A stretch of 64,000 nucleotides of DNA from Glandiceps talaboti (taxonomy: Eukaryota; Hemichordata; Enteropneusta; Spengelidae), in contig NC_135560.1 in the NCBI RefSeq assembly GCF_964340395.1, positions 16,932,598 to 16,996,597 on the forward strand, written 5' to 3'. The position numbers were made by a program, and so were the translations under genes. Below the pieces are notes generated by a model. The model did not search any database and was not told where the DNA came from. It saw only the letters and a list, made by a program, of their open reading frames with translations. Shown piece after piece: positions 52,583-64,000 of the stretch (positions are counted from its first letter, which is position 1; each line of letters begins with the position of its first letter).

Positions 52583-55500
52583 AGTTACAAGAGGCACCCA
52601 AACCTTAGCAAAGCATTTATTGGACTACATATACAAACCCAATGAAAATAACACATATAGCTGACACTTTTGGGTGACAAAAATTTCATGTGATACTCAC
52701 GTGAGTTGTAGGATTTCTGACCAATACTCTGTGGTACTACAATATCTTTCAATGCAAGTGGTTGGGGATCAAGGACATTTTCATCATGTCTGTAGTTCTT
52801 TTTCCTCCTGTTGATCATCTCCAATGTTAAGTCATCTTTAGTATGAGACTGGTTAATTTCTTCAAAGACTGCTGCTTTGTCAAATAAAGCTAAATTCTTC
52901 TCAAAGTCAAATTCTGTCTTGTAGGTGTCGTCTATAGGTGCACTGAAACATGCAGCATCCCTTGCTCTCATTTTCTGTGAATTCCTGCCACTTTCTATGG
53001 CTCTTGGAGCACTGCTGGCAGCTTTCTTGCGGGCCTCAACTGAACTAACTGCAACAGAAAACAAGTGTTTCAAGAGATACGTTTCAATTCAGGGTCATCT
53101 CATTAGTGTTATCTTTATCAGTGAAGCCATAAGGATAACATGAAATCTATCTTTGTTCTCCAGCAACTTTTTCTATAGCTCAGCCAGACAACTGTTTTTC
53201 TCACCTAAATTTTAATCCTAATCCGATGTGTACCTTTTAAAGGCCATTTTGAATTGGTAGTAAAATCTAGGTGTGAAAAAGACTTGTAGTCAGTCTTTGC
53301 TTGTCCATAAATGACTACAAGCTGAGAAAAAGCGAGGTGTGAAAATAGGGTGTGAAAAAAACAGTTGTCTGGCAGTTATACATTGTAATTTACAGAATAA
53401 GCTGATCCAGAACAAAAGAATGGTCCTATGTAACCCTTACTGATTCATTGATAGACAACACTAGGACTAGGAGTGAGAATATACTATAAATCCCTGGCCT
53501 TATTCATTCCTGTTCATGTAGGTCTGGGGTAAATGTAGGGCAATGGCGATTTGTGGTCTAAATAAGGTCTATATCAGAGGATCAAACTATATTCCTATCT
53601 CAACGCTACCATAATTTTCTAGCTTGATAAAATATGTGTATCTCTTTATTACCTATCAGTGCATTGAGTACATTGTTCTACATTCTTGAATTTCTCCACC
53701 TTCAAGGAACAAGATCTTATCAAAACAGCATGAAAATAAAAACACTATTTCTTTCACTAATTTCAATAGATTGCTTTGCACAAAATGTGAGAAAACTATA
53801 TACAAAACATATTTGCAAACAAAACATTTATACACCTGCACATGAAAATGAATACACATAGCTATGCTTACATGACGTACAAGTAAATTTGACTTACCAG
53901 AGTTATTTCTCCGTCTTGTAAATGTACTGGTTTTACCAGTCTCTAAGTAATCATCAGTTGTGGCCCTTTGAGATTTCTTATACTGTCCCCTTGACTCACC
54001 ACTGTCATGTCTTCTGACACTAAAAGTTACGGCACTGTCATTTGTATCACTTGAGTTCTCTTTTTTTAGTGTCATCACGTCATTGTTTCCTCTGGATCCA
54101 TTGTACCTGTCTGTACTCTCAGGACAGGAGCTTGATAACTTGCTGGGTGCAGTATCTGATCTCCGTAGGAAATCTGAAGGCTTCCCTTTTCCTGGTGTGT
54201 GTGATTGGTTTGGATTTCCATAACTATGACTGTGTATTTTCTCTCCTTTTAGTCCTGTACTAGACGACTGGAATGTATTATTTGACACTTTCTTAGGCAG
54301 TATATTGATTCCATTCTGGGCACTGCCTGAATTGTTATTATCAGATTGTACTGACCCATTGTTTTCAATACTACCATTTCTGATACCTGTTAATTCAGTG
54401 CTCTTGGCTTTCTTTGGTGTTGCTCTCACCACATAAGCCTTTTTCTTCTTCTCCTTCTCCTTTTGCTCGAGATCCACTTCCTCTGCAGTCTTCAGGATCT
54501 TTAAATCTTTGATGTCTCCAGCACTGTCAACAAAACAAAACAACAGAATTCACAAAACAAAAATAAGAATATTTGAAACTTTTCTTCTGATATCACAGCT
54601 TCAATTTCAGAGACTCAGAAAGATTTGGTTATCGTGGGCACTTGTAAGTGACAACAATATGGAACAACTGCAATGATGAATATGTTAATCTACTTAAATT
54701 TATCCCTATATACAGTTGGATTAAATATGACCTTACCACCTCTATATACATAAACATCTTCCATAATGTTGATAAAAGCTTTTTAATATGTCTACAAAGT
54801 AAGTATTTTGCATGTTAGAGAGAAAGACATTTATAATTAATTTGAGAAGAGATAACAGGAGCACAACCAATAACAGTTTCTAATTCTACATTGAATAGGT
54901 GCCTGACTTTGTTTTACATGTATGTGGCCAAGTCTCCCTTTTAAGCTTGCAACAGTATTTTACCTCATGCCAGCAGGTCAAAGGTGAACATTAAAGTTGA
55001 TTTATTCTCATGCACACCCATAATGCACACAGACCAGATGGTGTACTGTTGACTATGAAATCAAATGATAATTTGTTATTTTAAGACATACCTAGGAGTA
55101 GGTGATGCAAAATTCTACATCAGACAAGAGCTTGTTGGCAAGGAAGGTCTACAAAAACATATATTAATTCATAGACCCTACACAAAAAGGTCTGTGATGA
55201 ATTGAAAGTGTAAATATACTCTCACTTCCAATAACCTAGTTCCATTGTTTATGTAAATTATATGCTCAGTCATGATCTACAAATGACATCTTTTACTATT
55301 GTTTCACCCAGCAAATATTAATACTCATGAATGTAAACAACTGACCAGCACTCCTTTGAATCCAAGGAGAACCATGAGTATGACATGCCATAATGTTCAT
55401 TTGTAATCTAGATGTACCGTACAAAACATACCTTATTGTCAGTTCTGGAACAGTGCACTTGACACCATTACGATAGGCTCTGATTAGTGATATGGTCTGT

Positions 55501-55595
55501 AAGGTTTTGTCCACCTTGGACACATGGCCCTGATATGTACCTAGTGAGTCTCCACAATGTAGAGACACAACACAACCAAGGAATTCCACCGACAT
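48909..55595 (-). CDS. EDC3: enhancer of mRNA decapping 3 (6 coding exons, 609 aa)
   Basis: EDC3 is a P-body scaffold that binds DDX6 and DCP2 and stimulates decapping. Coding exons: 55595-55432, 54523-53898, 53048-52701, 51059-50906, 50128-49911 and 49228-48909. All are GT-AG and in phase, 1830 nt. Residues 1-60 form the LSm-like domain (GCVVSLHCGDSLGTYQG, NGVKCTVPELTI). Residues about 60-300 are a Ser/Asn/Lys-rich linker. The FDF motif (EFDFEKNLALFDKAAVFEEI) is at about 309-328. Residues about 383-605 are the YjeF_N Rossmann-type domain (QRPTIVVLCGPHF, QGISCARHLANQDV, VFQEVGIQYVSPFGGK). Similarity to human EDC3 (about 508 aa, recalled) is clear along both conserved regions, and most of the extra 100 residues are in the linker. 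The start MSVEFLG aligns with the family N-terminus. Confidence 0.95.
50446..50785. repeat. minisatellite, unit of about 31-32 bp, about 10 copies
   Basis: Unit CCTAGCTAGGGGGTCTAACA plus CCATACCATAACA, decaying to the right. It lies in the EDC3 intron 50129-50905, and each unit holds the CTAGCTAG palindrome. Confidence 0.88.
51207..51223. repeat. C17 homopolymer (G17 in EDC3 pre-mRNA)
   Basis: Seventeen C on the plus strand, about 150 bp upstream of the acceptor of the EDC3 exon starting at 51059 (minus). Confidence 0.9.
52548..52582. repeat. C35 homopolymer (G35 in EDC3 pre-mRNA)
   Basis: About 35 C in a row, about 120 bp downstream of the EDC3 donor at 52701. The true length may be distorted by sequencing. 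It could form a G-quadruplex in the transcript and i-motif DNA. Confidence 0.85.
53080..53243. mobile_element. TTTAAAGGCC-type MITE copy (EDC3 intron 2)
   Basis: Shares TTATCAGTGAAGCCATAAGG, CTCAGCCAGACAACTGTTTT and the ACCTTTTAAAGGCC end with the copies at 11531, 21762 and 23308. The left end is eroded. Confidence 0.65.
53330..53502. mobile_element. inverted partner copy of the same MITE
   Basis: GTGTGAAAAAAACAGTTGTC and AGAATGGTCCTATGTAACCC read as the complement of the direct copy at 53080-53243, and the end ATCCCTGGCCTT matches the family left end in reverse. The two copies face each other about 90 bp apart. Confidence 0.6.
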
Positions 55596-57150
55596 TTCTG
55601 TTTAGCTGTCGAATAACCTACAGGAAAATAAAGTGCAAATCGGAATAATTATTTACTGGTATTTGTATATCTTCTGAAGTTCTCACTGCATGCTGAGTAA
55701 GTCTGTTTTCTAATCGACCAACTATATCATATCATACATGAGTACAGTAGTTATTTTGTATTTACAAAGCTAGAGTTAGGCAGGGCTCAAAATAATGAAA
55801 AATAATTTCTTGCCCATTGGACAAGTAGAAATTAAAAAACACTTGTCCAAATCAGAGAGTACTTGTCCATGAAGTGGGTATTTTTTTGGTAAATTTTTAT
55901 TGAGATGTCCCTTTTGATCAGTTTTTCAAATTTGTAATTTGTATATGTCAGCAAGTGAGTTGCCATAACGTTACTTCCAATTTGAGTAAACACCAGAAAT
56001 CTCCACCGACTAATCATTTGTATGTTTCTAATAATATCTTAAATTATCACTTTGAAGGTTTCTGCAAATTTTAACTTGTCAATGTTACAAAACACTGTAC
56101 AAAATTACTTGCAAATATGTTATATTTTCTCTGTATTCAGTGGGTACACTAGAATGAAAGCACCCAAGCTATCACTGAATACTATTCAAGTGTCATATTT
56201 CTTGTGCTCTCTTCTATGCAAATTTTCAACAACAAAACAAGACAGATTATGTACATATACATGTACATGTAAATATTGAACAGTCCTCGATCCGGCTTGC
56301 TGAAATGTAGTGTAAGTGCTTATCGAATTTTGTGCATGGTACACATTAAGAAGCGAGTCCTGTGTTCATGGTGATAGTGATACTCAAACTGTAGTGTAAG
56401 CAACAGTTCAGGGCTACCACTGCCAGTTAAATCTCGCCTAGTAATTATTATGCAACTGGGTTTTGTTTACGTAAAGCCCACACGTATTGATCTACACACG
56501 GAAAATGACGGATTATATAGCATGTTTACGAAAATTCTCTTGGGTTAACATGAAAATAATAATGTTACAGAACTTCAAGAAAAACATGACAACATTTCAA
56601 AGGAGATACACGTATCACCGTCTAGACTGGACGGTAATTTGTCCAAGTCCAACACACGTGAGATACTCATAGCGTTGGGGATGTGATTTCAACAGAACAC
56701 TCCGTTTGTCATCGTCGAAACACTCCTACTAGTCCTACAAATTTCCAAATTTCTCACCAAAATAATGCACCAAACATTTAGAATTAATGTAATCGAACCA
56801 CATCTTAGAAAGTGGACATAATTTTTGCACCAAGAATACGGACAGGCGTCTTCTTTCATTCACACCCAACACGAGTAACAACAACGACACCATAACACAA
56901 AGATCATGATCAATGCAGCCCAATATTCCTTCAAGCGGGTGACAAAGCTTTTTAACACTTCCAACTCTCAAGCCAGTGTATGCTTTGAGTATTATTTCAA
57001 TTGATAGAATGTACATGAAGGACAACTTACCTTCTATACCGTATAGTCACGATGTATTGTAACTGTTCAGCGACACAACGTACGTTTTTCTAACAAAAAC
57101 AAGGACCCTTTCCTGCTACAACTACTGGCTAGCAATCGAAATCAAAATGT
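55596..57150 (-). other. EDC3: EDC3 5' UTR: spliced non-coding exon and intron
   Basis: Upstream of the ATG an acceptor (TTTTCCTGTAG) places the UTR start of coding exon 1 at 55617. A good donor (GTATAGAAG, then GTAAGTTG) ends a non-coding exon at 57031, whose 5' end probably lies near 57100-57150. The intron 55618-57030 holds no recognised feature. Confidence 0.6.
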
Positions 57151-58345
57151 CTGACTTTACAGGTGCATACTGGGTAATCCAGAGCTTCCGGTCCCGTTTT
57201 TGTTAGGAGGTGAGCAGGAGGTGGTGAGTCATGCCGTTTTCCACTGTGACATCAGACTGAAGAAGGTGGGCGGGTACAAAGAGGATTACAATGACTACGA
57301 GAAAACATTTACCATCATTAGAAAGTATAAATAAAAGCATGAAATCTGTGAAAATGTGTTTTGACTGGTGCATTCTATTGAAAACATTGGCTAACGATGT
57401 AATCATGTAATCGGATAATAAAATAATAATTAATATTTTATTTTATTTTTTTTATTTTCAACACAACCGGTGTCCATTAATGAGCTACAATATTACCAAA
57501 TCTGAGAAATGACACGACAATCGATAAAAGAAAACGTATAGCTATAGAAAAAAATAATTTGTGAAAACACAGACAAATGGTAAACTGTGAAAATAAAAGT
57601 TTTAGGTCATAGTTACAAATACACAATCCGACATGAATTAACAACTTTAACAAAAAGATTACATAACAGAGACACTGTTGGTTCCGACGTGATGCAATAC
57701 ACGCAATAGTAAGTTACACTTACATTGTAATGGCAATGCTTTACACCTCAGACCACTAACAAAGTTTACACTTACATTGTAATGGCAATGCTTTACACTT
57801 ACATTGTAATGGCAATGCTTTACTTTCTTTATAATGGACATTGCATTGTTAGTTGCAGCATAGATCTTGGAAAGGATAATATCTATGGTTGCGGTAAGAT
57901 TGCAATACAGGTGAAACATAAATCTATACATTGAACTTGAGATCTTTTTCATCAAATATTATTTAATGTAGTTCATTTACTATTACTAACCCAGATACAT
58001 GTAATACATTAAACCCCCGGGATTAAACTACCCCAATGAAAGTTCTTACATTACGCTTTTTCCGAAAAATAGAATGTATTAGGCAAGAGAAACATCTGGT
58101 CATGATGAGGTCATCTTGGGAAAATTACCAGTATACCACTATCTCGTTAAGTCACATTTCCCACAATGCTACACACACTGTAGTCTCGGTTACCCAGACT
58201 CATCTCACAATGGGACTCTGCTGCATGGAGAGATACTCGCGATCACACTGAGAATGCGCAGTCTGGACTGGGGAATCCCCAAACTTACTTCCGCATGTGG
58301 AAAAGATTTGCAACTACGATACTTCTCGCTCTCTTCATTCATCAG
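57150..58345. promoter_or_regulatory. divergent promoter region between EDC3 and the ARB2A-like gene
   Basis: ETS-type GCTTCCGG (57184-57191) lies next to the EDC3 non-coding exon. On the other side TTTCCCACAATGC (58157-58169) resembles the ZNF143/THAP11 core TTCCCAGAATGC, ATGCGCA (58254-58260) resembles an NRF1 half site, and ACTTCCG is at 58287-58293. A non-coding first exon of the plus gene probably ends at the donor after 58345 (TTCATCAG, then GTAGGTATG). The motifs are seen; their use is inferred. Confidence 0.45.
57714..57824. repeat. three copies of a 28-bp repeat
   Basis: CTTACATTGTAATGGCAATG plus CTTTACAC occurs three times, twice directly adjacent, between the two divergent genes. 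Confidence 0.9.
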
Positions 58346-59079
58346 GTAGGTATGTTTTAGCAATTACGGTGTTGCTAGCTTGTTGGAGGAGGTGTCGGTC
58401 CCCTCTGTATTGTCTTAGTCGCGTCGTACACCAGCTTTGAAATGTCTCTTGTAACTCATTTTAATTTATAAATGTCCAGATGGCCGTTTTTATCGAGTTT
58501 CGTGTGCAAATCTGTATGTTATCGTCGAACCTTTTTTTATTACATTTCATTCCTTTAGCACCAGCAAACTTTGCTTGCTATACTACATGTATAACCGTAT
58601 CGGAGATGTACACACTGTAAATTGTAATGATTAAAATTTTAAAAGTTCCCATCATTGCACAATCTATATTGTCATCGGTTATCAACACAATCTGTCGTAG
58701 GTTATCCTAGTCCATGGATGTATTAGTCTCACTAGAATCACAGATGTCTGTGCTAGAATCATGGTTATAATATGTAAAACATCCATACTAAGAGACATCT
58801 CCTAGACGTACGTATATATTTCACATCCGGTCACCATCTGTCTGACGCATCAACGCCAGTGTAATTCCATTACTAATAATACACAGAAAGATATGTTGCT
58901 GACGAATGTTTATAATTTATTTGCATGAAACAGACCATGATCCAGTACTTCCTGGTTGCACATGAAAGTATAACTTTCAACTATGTGACGGGACATTTTC
59001 ATTGGTGATGATGAAACTGATCGTATGTATTTTTAATATGAACTCTGTATAGGTGATAATTGTGATAAGGGATTCAAAG

Positions 59080-59530
59080 ATGGCAGATAACGAGAATACA
59101 GGAGCAGAAGAACAACAGATGTCACAAGAAATTCCACCACAAGCTGAACCTATGGAAACAGAACAAGCAGTACCAAAGGTAGTAAAGAATGGGGAGGAGA
59201 AACAAGAACTACCTGAAGAAAACAAGGAGGAAGAAAATTCACAGATGGATACAGGAAATGAATTGTCTGAACAAGGTAAACATTGAACTCCAACGCTATG
59301 TATGTATGTATGTATGTATGTATGTATGTATGTATGTATGTATGTATGTATGTATGTATGTATGTATGTATGTATGTATGTATGTATGTATGTATGTATG
59401 TATGTATGTATGTATGTATGTATGTATGTATGTATGTATGTATGTATGTATGTATGTATGTATGTATGTATGTATGTATGTATGTATGTATGTATGTATG
59501 TATGTATGTCTGTCTGTCTGTCTGTCTGTC

Positions 59531-59563
<33 letters not shown>

Positions 59564-60430
59564 ATGTATGTATGTAGTGGGGTAGAGAGATATATTGGAA
59601 AATTTCAGTGGTCGGATTGATGATATTACTGTGTGTGTTGGGGGGTGGAGGTGGGGGTGGAAATGAAGTTCTTCGGAAGGAGAAAATGAAATAGAGGTGT
59701 AACTGGTTTAGCATTGGAAAAGGTACATGAGTATGCACTTAGTCCAGAGACTTGGCTATCTAACTCGACATACTGGCTTATCACAACATACTCAAGTGAG
59801 AGAGCTAAGTCTCTGGGCTGTATTATACTGTACTAGGAACATACTAACTAGATTCTGTGTCTTGAAATCCATGACAACCTAACCATTGCTTACTTTGTTT
59901 TAGTACTAGATGAAGCAAAGGAAAATGTAGATGAAAAAACAGAAGATGCTGCTGAAGGTGGGGCACAACAATTGCAACAAGAGGCCCCTAATCAAAGTGA
60001 TGAACCTGCAAGCCAGAAATTAGACCAGCAAGATGACAGTAAAACTGAAGGGAAAGATGATGAAAATAAAAGTGATGTTGCTGATGTGGACAAAAAAGAG
60101 ATACCAGAGAAAGAAGGAGAAAAAGATGAGAAAGTAGATAAAACAAATGAAGTAGAAGGAGAGGGAGCAGGAGCAAGTAAACTGGTTGGTAATGAAACAG
60201 ATGAGGATGTCAAAAAAGATATGACACCATATGAGATGACAAAACTGAAAAGGGAACTTGAGCGTAATAGAACATTTACTTTTCCATCTACCTTAGAGGA
60301 ATTTGGATATGCTTTCAATGAAGGTAAGGATTTTATATCATCATCACCATTATCATTATCATTATCATCATCATCGTCGTCGTCGTCATTGTTGTCATCG
60401 TCGTCATCATCGTTGTTGTCGTCGTCGTCG

Positions 60431-60482
<52 letters not shown>

Positions 60483-60678
60483 TTAGTGCACATTGTCCAT
60501 ATGCAGATCAGGGAAGGAGGAATTTGCCATTTGATGGTCAAATGTTAATTAGCATACCGCATAGACTAATTGCTGGTCATATGTGAAGTGTACTTGATTG
60601 TTGACTACGTCGCATGTTAATGGTCCAAATTGATGTGAAAGCTGGTATGTTGTGTCTGAGATTGTAATGTTCAAATTC

Positions 60679-60762
<84 letters not shown>

Positions 60763-63540
60763 GGGATGATGATGATGGTACCACCACCACCACCACCACC
60801 ACTGCTGGCGCTATTTGTAACACACCTCATCTATTTGTTGTGTTGTTATCTGTAAATATAGAGTCAAATGCTGTTGATCATGCAATGTTAATATCATTTG
60901 CAAAATTATCACCAGTGAAGTAACTTGTATGTGTTTTTCATAGCAGAAACAATGCATAATTGTTTGAAATAGTGGGACACTAGTCTGTAAATAACATGAA
61001 TTTTGCAATTTTCAAAGACATGTACTTGCATTCATTTATGAGAAAAGTTCAAAGAGAACAACAAAAATGCTAACAAAAGGAAAAGATTTGTTTGTATTGC
61101 CTTTTTTGAGATAACTGAAGTTACCATTTGTCATCATAATTCAAAACCTTCTTGGAATTGTTCCTGAACATTGTTTCTGCGTACAATACAGGAAACAGAT
61201 GTACTATTTTACATACCACAAGTTCACTGATGTCAACATCATTCTTCAGTTTCCATTTGTTTTGGGTCACCAAAATACAAATTATTTCCCTGGGGAAACT
61301 GTTTTTTTTTGGGGTGAGGCACAGTTCCTGGACTCTGGAGGAAACAAATGTTTAATGTTACCCTAATGAATAGTTGATAATTAATAATATTGCACTATTC
61401 TTTCAATAGGCTAGATTTTAAACACATTGTAGATGTCAATATAGGAAGTACTTGCCAGAAAAATTTGACCAAAAGTTAAAATAAAATTATATATAGTAAC
61501 TGTTGAATTCTCTTGAGATGTATTCTTTATTTGTAAATGAAGATGACGTGTAAAACTCATTACATATTCAGAAATATTGCAATCGTAGTAAAAATTTTCC
61601 AGAATAAAGTGCAGACATTTTTCAGTGAAACATTGATTGACCTTTTCAGTGCCATTGAAGAAATCAAACATTTGGACTCTGGCATTCTAGAAATTGTTTT
61701 AATTGATTGATTGATTGATTGATTGACAAATTGGTTTATTAATCAATTGGTGAAAAAGAATTGACTTCTTGATTGAAAACAAGGGACAAATTTCTTGTTA
61801 AACCTTCAAAAAGTGTATCATATGTGCTGCACCACTGTTAATGTATCATACATACCACAATGTGCTGCACCACTGTTTATGTATCATACATACCACAATG
61901 TGCTGCACCACTGTTAACAGTATGTATCATACATACCACAATGTGCTGCACCACTGTTAATGTATCATACATACCACAATGTGCTGCATCACTGGTAATG
62001 TATCATACATACCACAATGTGCTGCATCACTGTTTATGTATCATACATACCACAATGTGCTGCACCACTGTTAATGTATCATACATACCACAATGTTCTG
62101 CACCACTGTTTATGTATCATACATACCACAAATTGACAATGTGTTGCACCACTGTTTATGTATCATACATACCACAATGTGCTGCACCACTGTTTATGTA
62201 TCATACATACCATAATGTGCTGCACCACTGTTTATGTATCATACATACCACAATGTGCTGCACCACTGTTTATGTATCATACATACCACAATGTGCTGCA
62301 CCACTGTTTATGTATCATACATACCACAATTTGCTGCACCACTGTTTATGTATTATACATACCACAATGTGCTGCACCACTGTTTACAGTATGTATCATG
62401 CATACCACAATTTGCTGCACCACTGTTTATGTATCATACATACCACAATGTTTTGCACCTGGTCCACTGTTTAGCTTTATGTAATATTTTGAATTTTAAT
62501 GCTACATGATATTTCTTGTTAGATGGTGAATTGAGAGATATCAAGACTGGAGACAAATTTGAATTTTTTGTGAAAAAAGACGACCATTTATATAATCAAA
62601 AGAGATACGAGGCTATAGGAGAGGTAATTGATCAACTTTTGTTAATTATAATGAAGTGTAAATTATGTTGTAGAGAAAAACCCACAATGCAAGGATAAAA
62701 GATTGATCACTTTCTCTCAATTGATATTTGCATTGATTTATCAGAATTTAGCTTTATGCAAGACAACCATGTTGCAACTCTATTCAGAAGTCTCAGGAAA
62801 ATAATGTATTATCTATTACTTTGTTAAGATTTGAGACATCGTGTTTCTCCCCAGGGGGTATTGTTTGTAAACAAGCAATTACTAGTTGGGAGAAATAGGA
62901 TTAAGAAATTGTTGATTAAAAGTTTTACATCACAGATTTGCTTTCCGTTGTTTAGATATTTCTGGTGATATAAAATGTATATACATGTAACACATCACTA
63001 AATATTTGACACTGTAAATTGAATGACATCTTTGCTGTCAGTTGTAGATAAAGAGACAAGTTTATTGTCTTGTATTATAGATTATATCATGCACAAAAAA
63101 TAGTTGAACAAAAAATATGGAATATATACTCTGGTTGTTCTACGTCACGACAACAGGTGTCTATATCATGACAACATGTGTCTACGTCACTGGTTCTGCT
63201 GTGTTCGAAATATGAGTTCAAACGTTCAAAATTGCAATTACTTTTTTCTTTGATATTACTGTCACTGGTATAACTATGTTATGCTCCAATATTTGTCTTC
63301 ATTCAACTGGAAAATACTCATGATCTAAGGGTTGTCACTATGAGTCACTAGACTCATAAAAGGCCCCTTAGGTCACTTGTATTTTCTTTGGCTGAAAGAA
63401 GAAAAATATTGGGGATAACATCCAATTGTTTCACATTAGATAGATTCAGTCATTTTCTTATTTTATTTCTCCTACAGATTATCACGGAAATTGTATACAA
63501 AAAACTAGATGACCTACAGCTGAAAAGACATGTCATCCCT
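59080..63540 (+). CDS. ARB2A: ARB2A/FAM172-like protein, N-terminal part (partial, continues past the window)
   Basis: Coding exons: 59080-59275, 59904-60323, 62523-62623 and 63478-63540, giving 260 codons so far, all GT-AG and in phase. The exon opens after an acceptor at about 59052, and the ATG at 59080 is the first in frame. Residues 1 to about 165 are acidic and low in complexity (many E, K, Q, D). From about 170 the chain becomes ordered: [40 protein letters not shown], then [12 protein letters not shown] and [12 protein letters not shown]. That stretch matches my memory of the start of the Arb2 domain in FAM172A/ARB2A, a cotranscriptional regulator that contacts Argonaute and chromatin factors. 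The catalytic-like alpha/beta part would lie beyond the right edge. The orthology call rests mainly on the NQKRYEAxGE block. Confidence 0.72.
59297..59577. repeat. TATG / TCTG / TG compound microsatellite
   Basis: TATG to 59509, TCTG to 59533, TG to 59546, then TATG again. It lies in the first coding intron of the ARB2A-like gene, starting about 22 bp after the donor at 59275. Long open frames here are repeat artefacts. Confidence 0.95.
60337..60483. repeat. TCA/TCG trinucleotide microsatellite
   Basis: Starts about 14 bp after the donor at 60323. Because the unit is a codon, the upstream exon frame stays open as poly-Ser to 60586, but the donor AAG|GTAAGG is good and the next exon joins in phase. 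Confidence 0.95.
60679..60802. repeat. ATG then CCA trinucleotide microsatellites
   Basis: ATG units to about 60778, then CCA units. Confidence 0.95.
61699..61727. repeat. ATTG tetranucleotide repeat
   Basis: Six TTGA units in the intron of the ARB2A-like gene. Confidence 0.9.
61820..62470. repeat. 38-bp minisatellite, about 17 copies
   Basis: Unit TGTGCTGCACCACTGTTTAT plus GTATCATACATACCACAA. Some copies carry an ACAGTATG insertion. It ends about 50 bp before the exon at 62523. The unit is free of stops in the plus direction in all phases, which gives long spurious frames. Confidence 0.95.
63279..63420. mobile_element. foldback MITE-like element with CAATATTTTTCTTC termini
   Basis: Starts GTTATGCTCCAATATTTGTC and ends GAAGAAAAATATTGGGGATAAC, so the inverted termini extend to GTTATCCCC. 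The core TCACTATGAGTCACTAGACT and AAGGGTTGTCAC / GGTCACTTG pair as a hairpin. It is about 140 bp, non-coding, and ends 57 bp before the exon at 63478. Confidence 0.7.
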
Positions 63541-63681
63541 GTAAGTGTTACTATGGTAACTCTATCACTTAGTCTATTGTTATATACTTCAAATTGATAA
63601 CATCATGTATTTAATTTCTAACTAAAGCAAAACAGTTGTTAAAATACAGAACACAAAAGACTACACAGTTATAACATATAC

Positions 63682-63810
63682 GTATGTATGTATGTATGTC
63701 TGTCTGTCTGTCTGTCTGTCTGTGTCTGTCTGTCTGTCTGTATGTATGTATGTATGTATGTATGTATGTATGTATGTATGTATGTATGTATGTATGTATG
63801 TATGTAGGTA

Positions 63811-63874
<64 letters not shown>
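63682..63874. repeat. GTAT / GTCT / GT compound microsatellite
   Basis: GTAT, GTCT, GTAT and GT blocks in order, in the last intron visible of the ARB2A-like gene. More GTAT/CATG repeats reach the right edge. Confidence 0.95.
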
Positions 63875-63878
<4 letters not shown>

Positions 63879-64000
63879 GTGTTTATGCATAGACAGTAGA
63901 GGGGAGACTGTCTATGGTTTATGTGTGTATGTATGTACATTTTTTGTATGTATTTACATACATACATGCATGCATGTTCATGCATGAATGTATGTACATA

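Noticed and set aside
57147-57163. Plus-strand ATG with a donor-like GTGCAT after five codons
   Set aside because: It lies in the divergent promoter, antisense to the EDC3 5' exon; no following exon could be joined.
60324-60586. Poly-Ser extension of the ARB2A-like second exon
   Set aside because: A strong donor (AAG|GTAAGG) ends the exon at 60323 and the exon at 62523 continues the protein in phase; the Ser run is the TCA/TCG microsatellite.
61860-62509. 204-codon plus-strand frame of repeating Cys/Tyr/Ile peptides
   Set aside because: It is the 38-bp minisatellite read through; all three frames are open, and the region is an intron between two in-phase ARB2A-like exons.

Overview
This is AT-rich animal nuclear DNA. 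The genes are broken by many canonical GT-AG introns, and the non-coding sequence is full of microsatellites, minisatellites and short MITE-like repeats. The gene content (an EDC3 orthologue with moderate identity to the vertebrate protein, an ARB2A/FAM172-like gene, and a death/TIR protein of a type I do not know from vertebrates) suggests a non-vertebrate metazoan, probably a marine invertebrate. I cannot name the species or phylum. Exon models were built by hand from splice signals, reading phase and recalled protein families. All similarities are from memory and not from searches.

Layout: (1) 1471-6423, plus strand: a seven-exon gene for a 531-aa coiled-coil protein with an N-myristoylation-type start (MGNGAS). 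(2) 6424-8485: a convergent intergenic gap holding a tandem array of about 110 bp units and a CATA microsatellite. (3) 8486-34704, minus strand: a 14-exon, 26-kb gene for a 1096-aa protein. In order it has a helical N-terminal region resembling VEPH1/Melted, a basic linker, a death domain, two TIR domains, a low-complexity tail and a C-terminal CaaX box (CTIL). All exon phases agree, and this is the most interesting object in the window. (4) About 35-48.9 kb: mostly non-coding, with a long palindrome at 35.4 kb, a weak three-exon candidate gene at 38.35-40.14 kb (minus) and a strongly G-poor block at 44.3-46.7 kb. (5) 48909-57031, minus: EDC3, a decapping activator, six coding exons plus a 5' non-coding exon, 609 aa. 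(6) About 57.1-58.35 kb: the divergent promoter interval between EDC3 and the next gene. (7) 58.3 kb to the right edge, plus: the first four coding exons of an ARB2A/FAM172-like gene, running out of the window.

The neighbouring genes show no obvious functional link, as expected for an animal genome. EDC3 and the ARB2A-like gene are head to head and could share a promoter. The TIR gene would act in innate immune, cell-death or NAD-related signalling if its domains behave as in known families. Its first TIR has Gln where its second TIR has the Glu that is catalytic in TIR NADases, and the CaaX box predicts membrane attachment.
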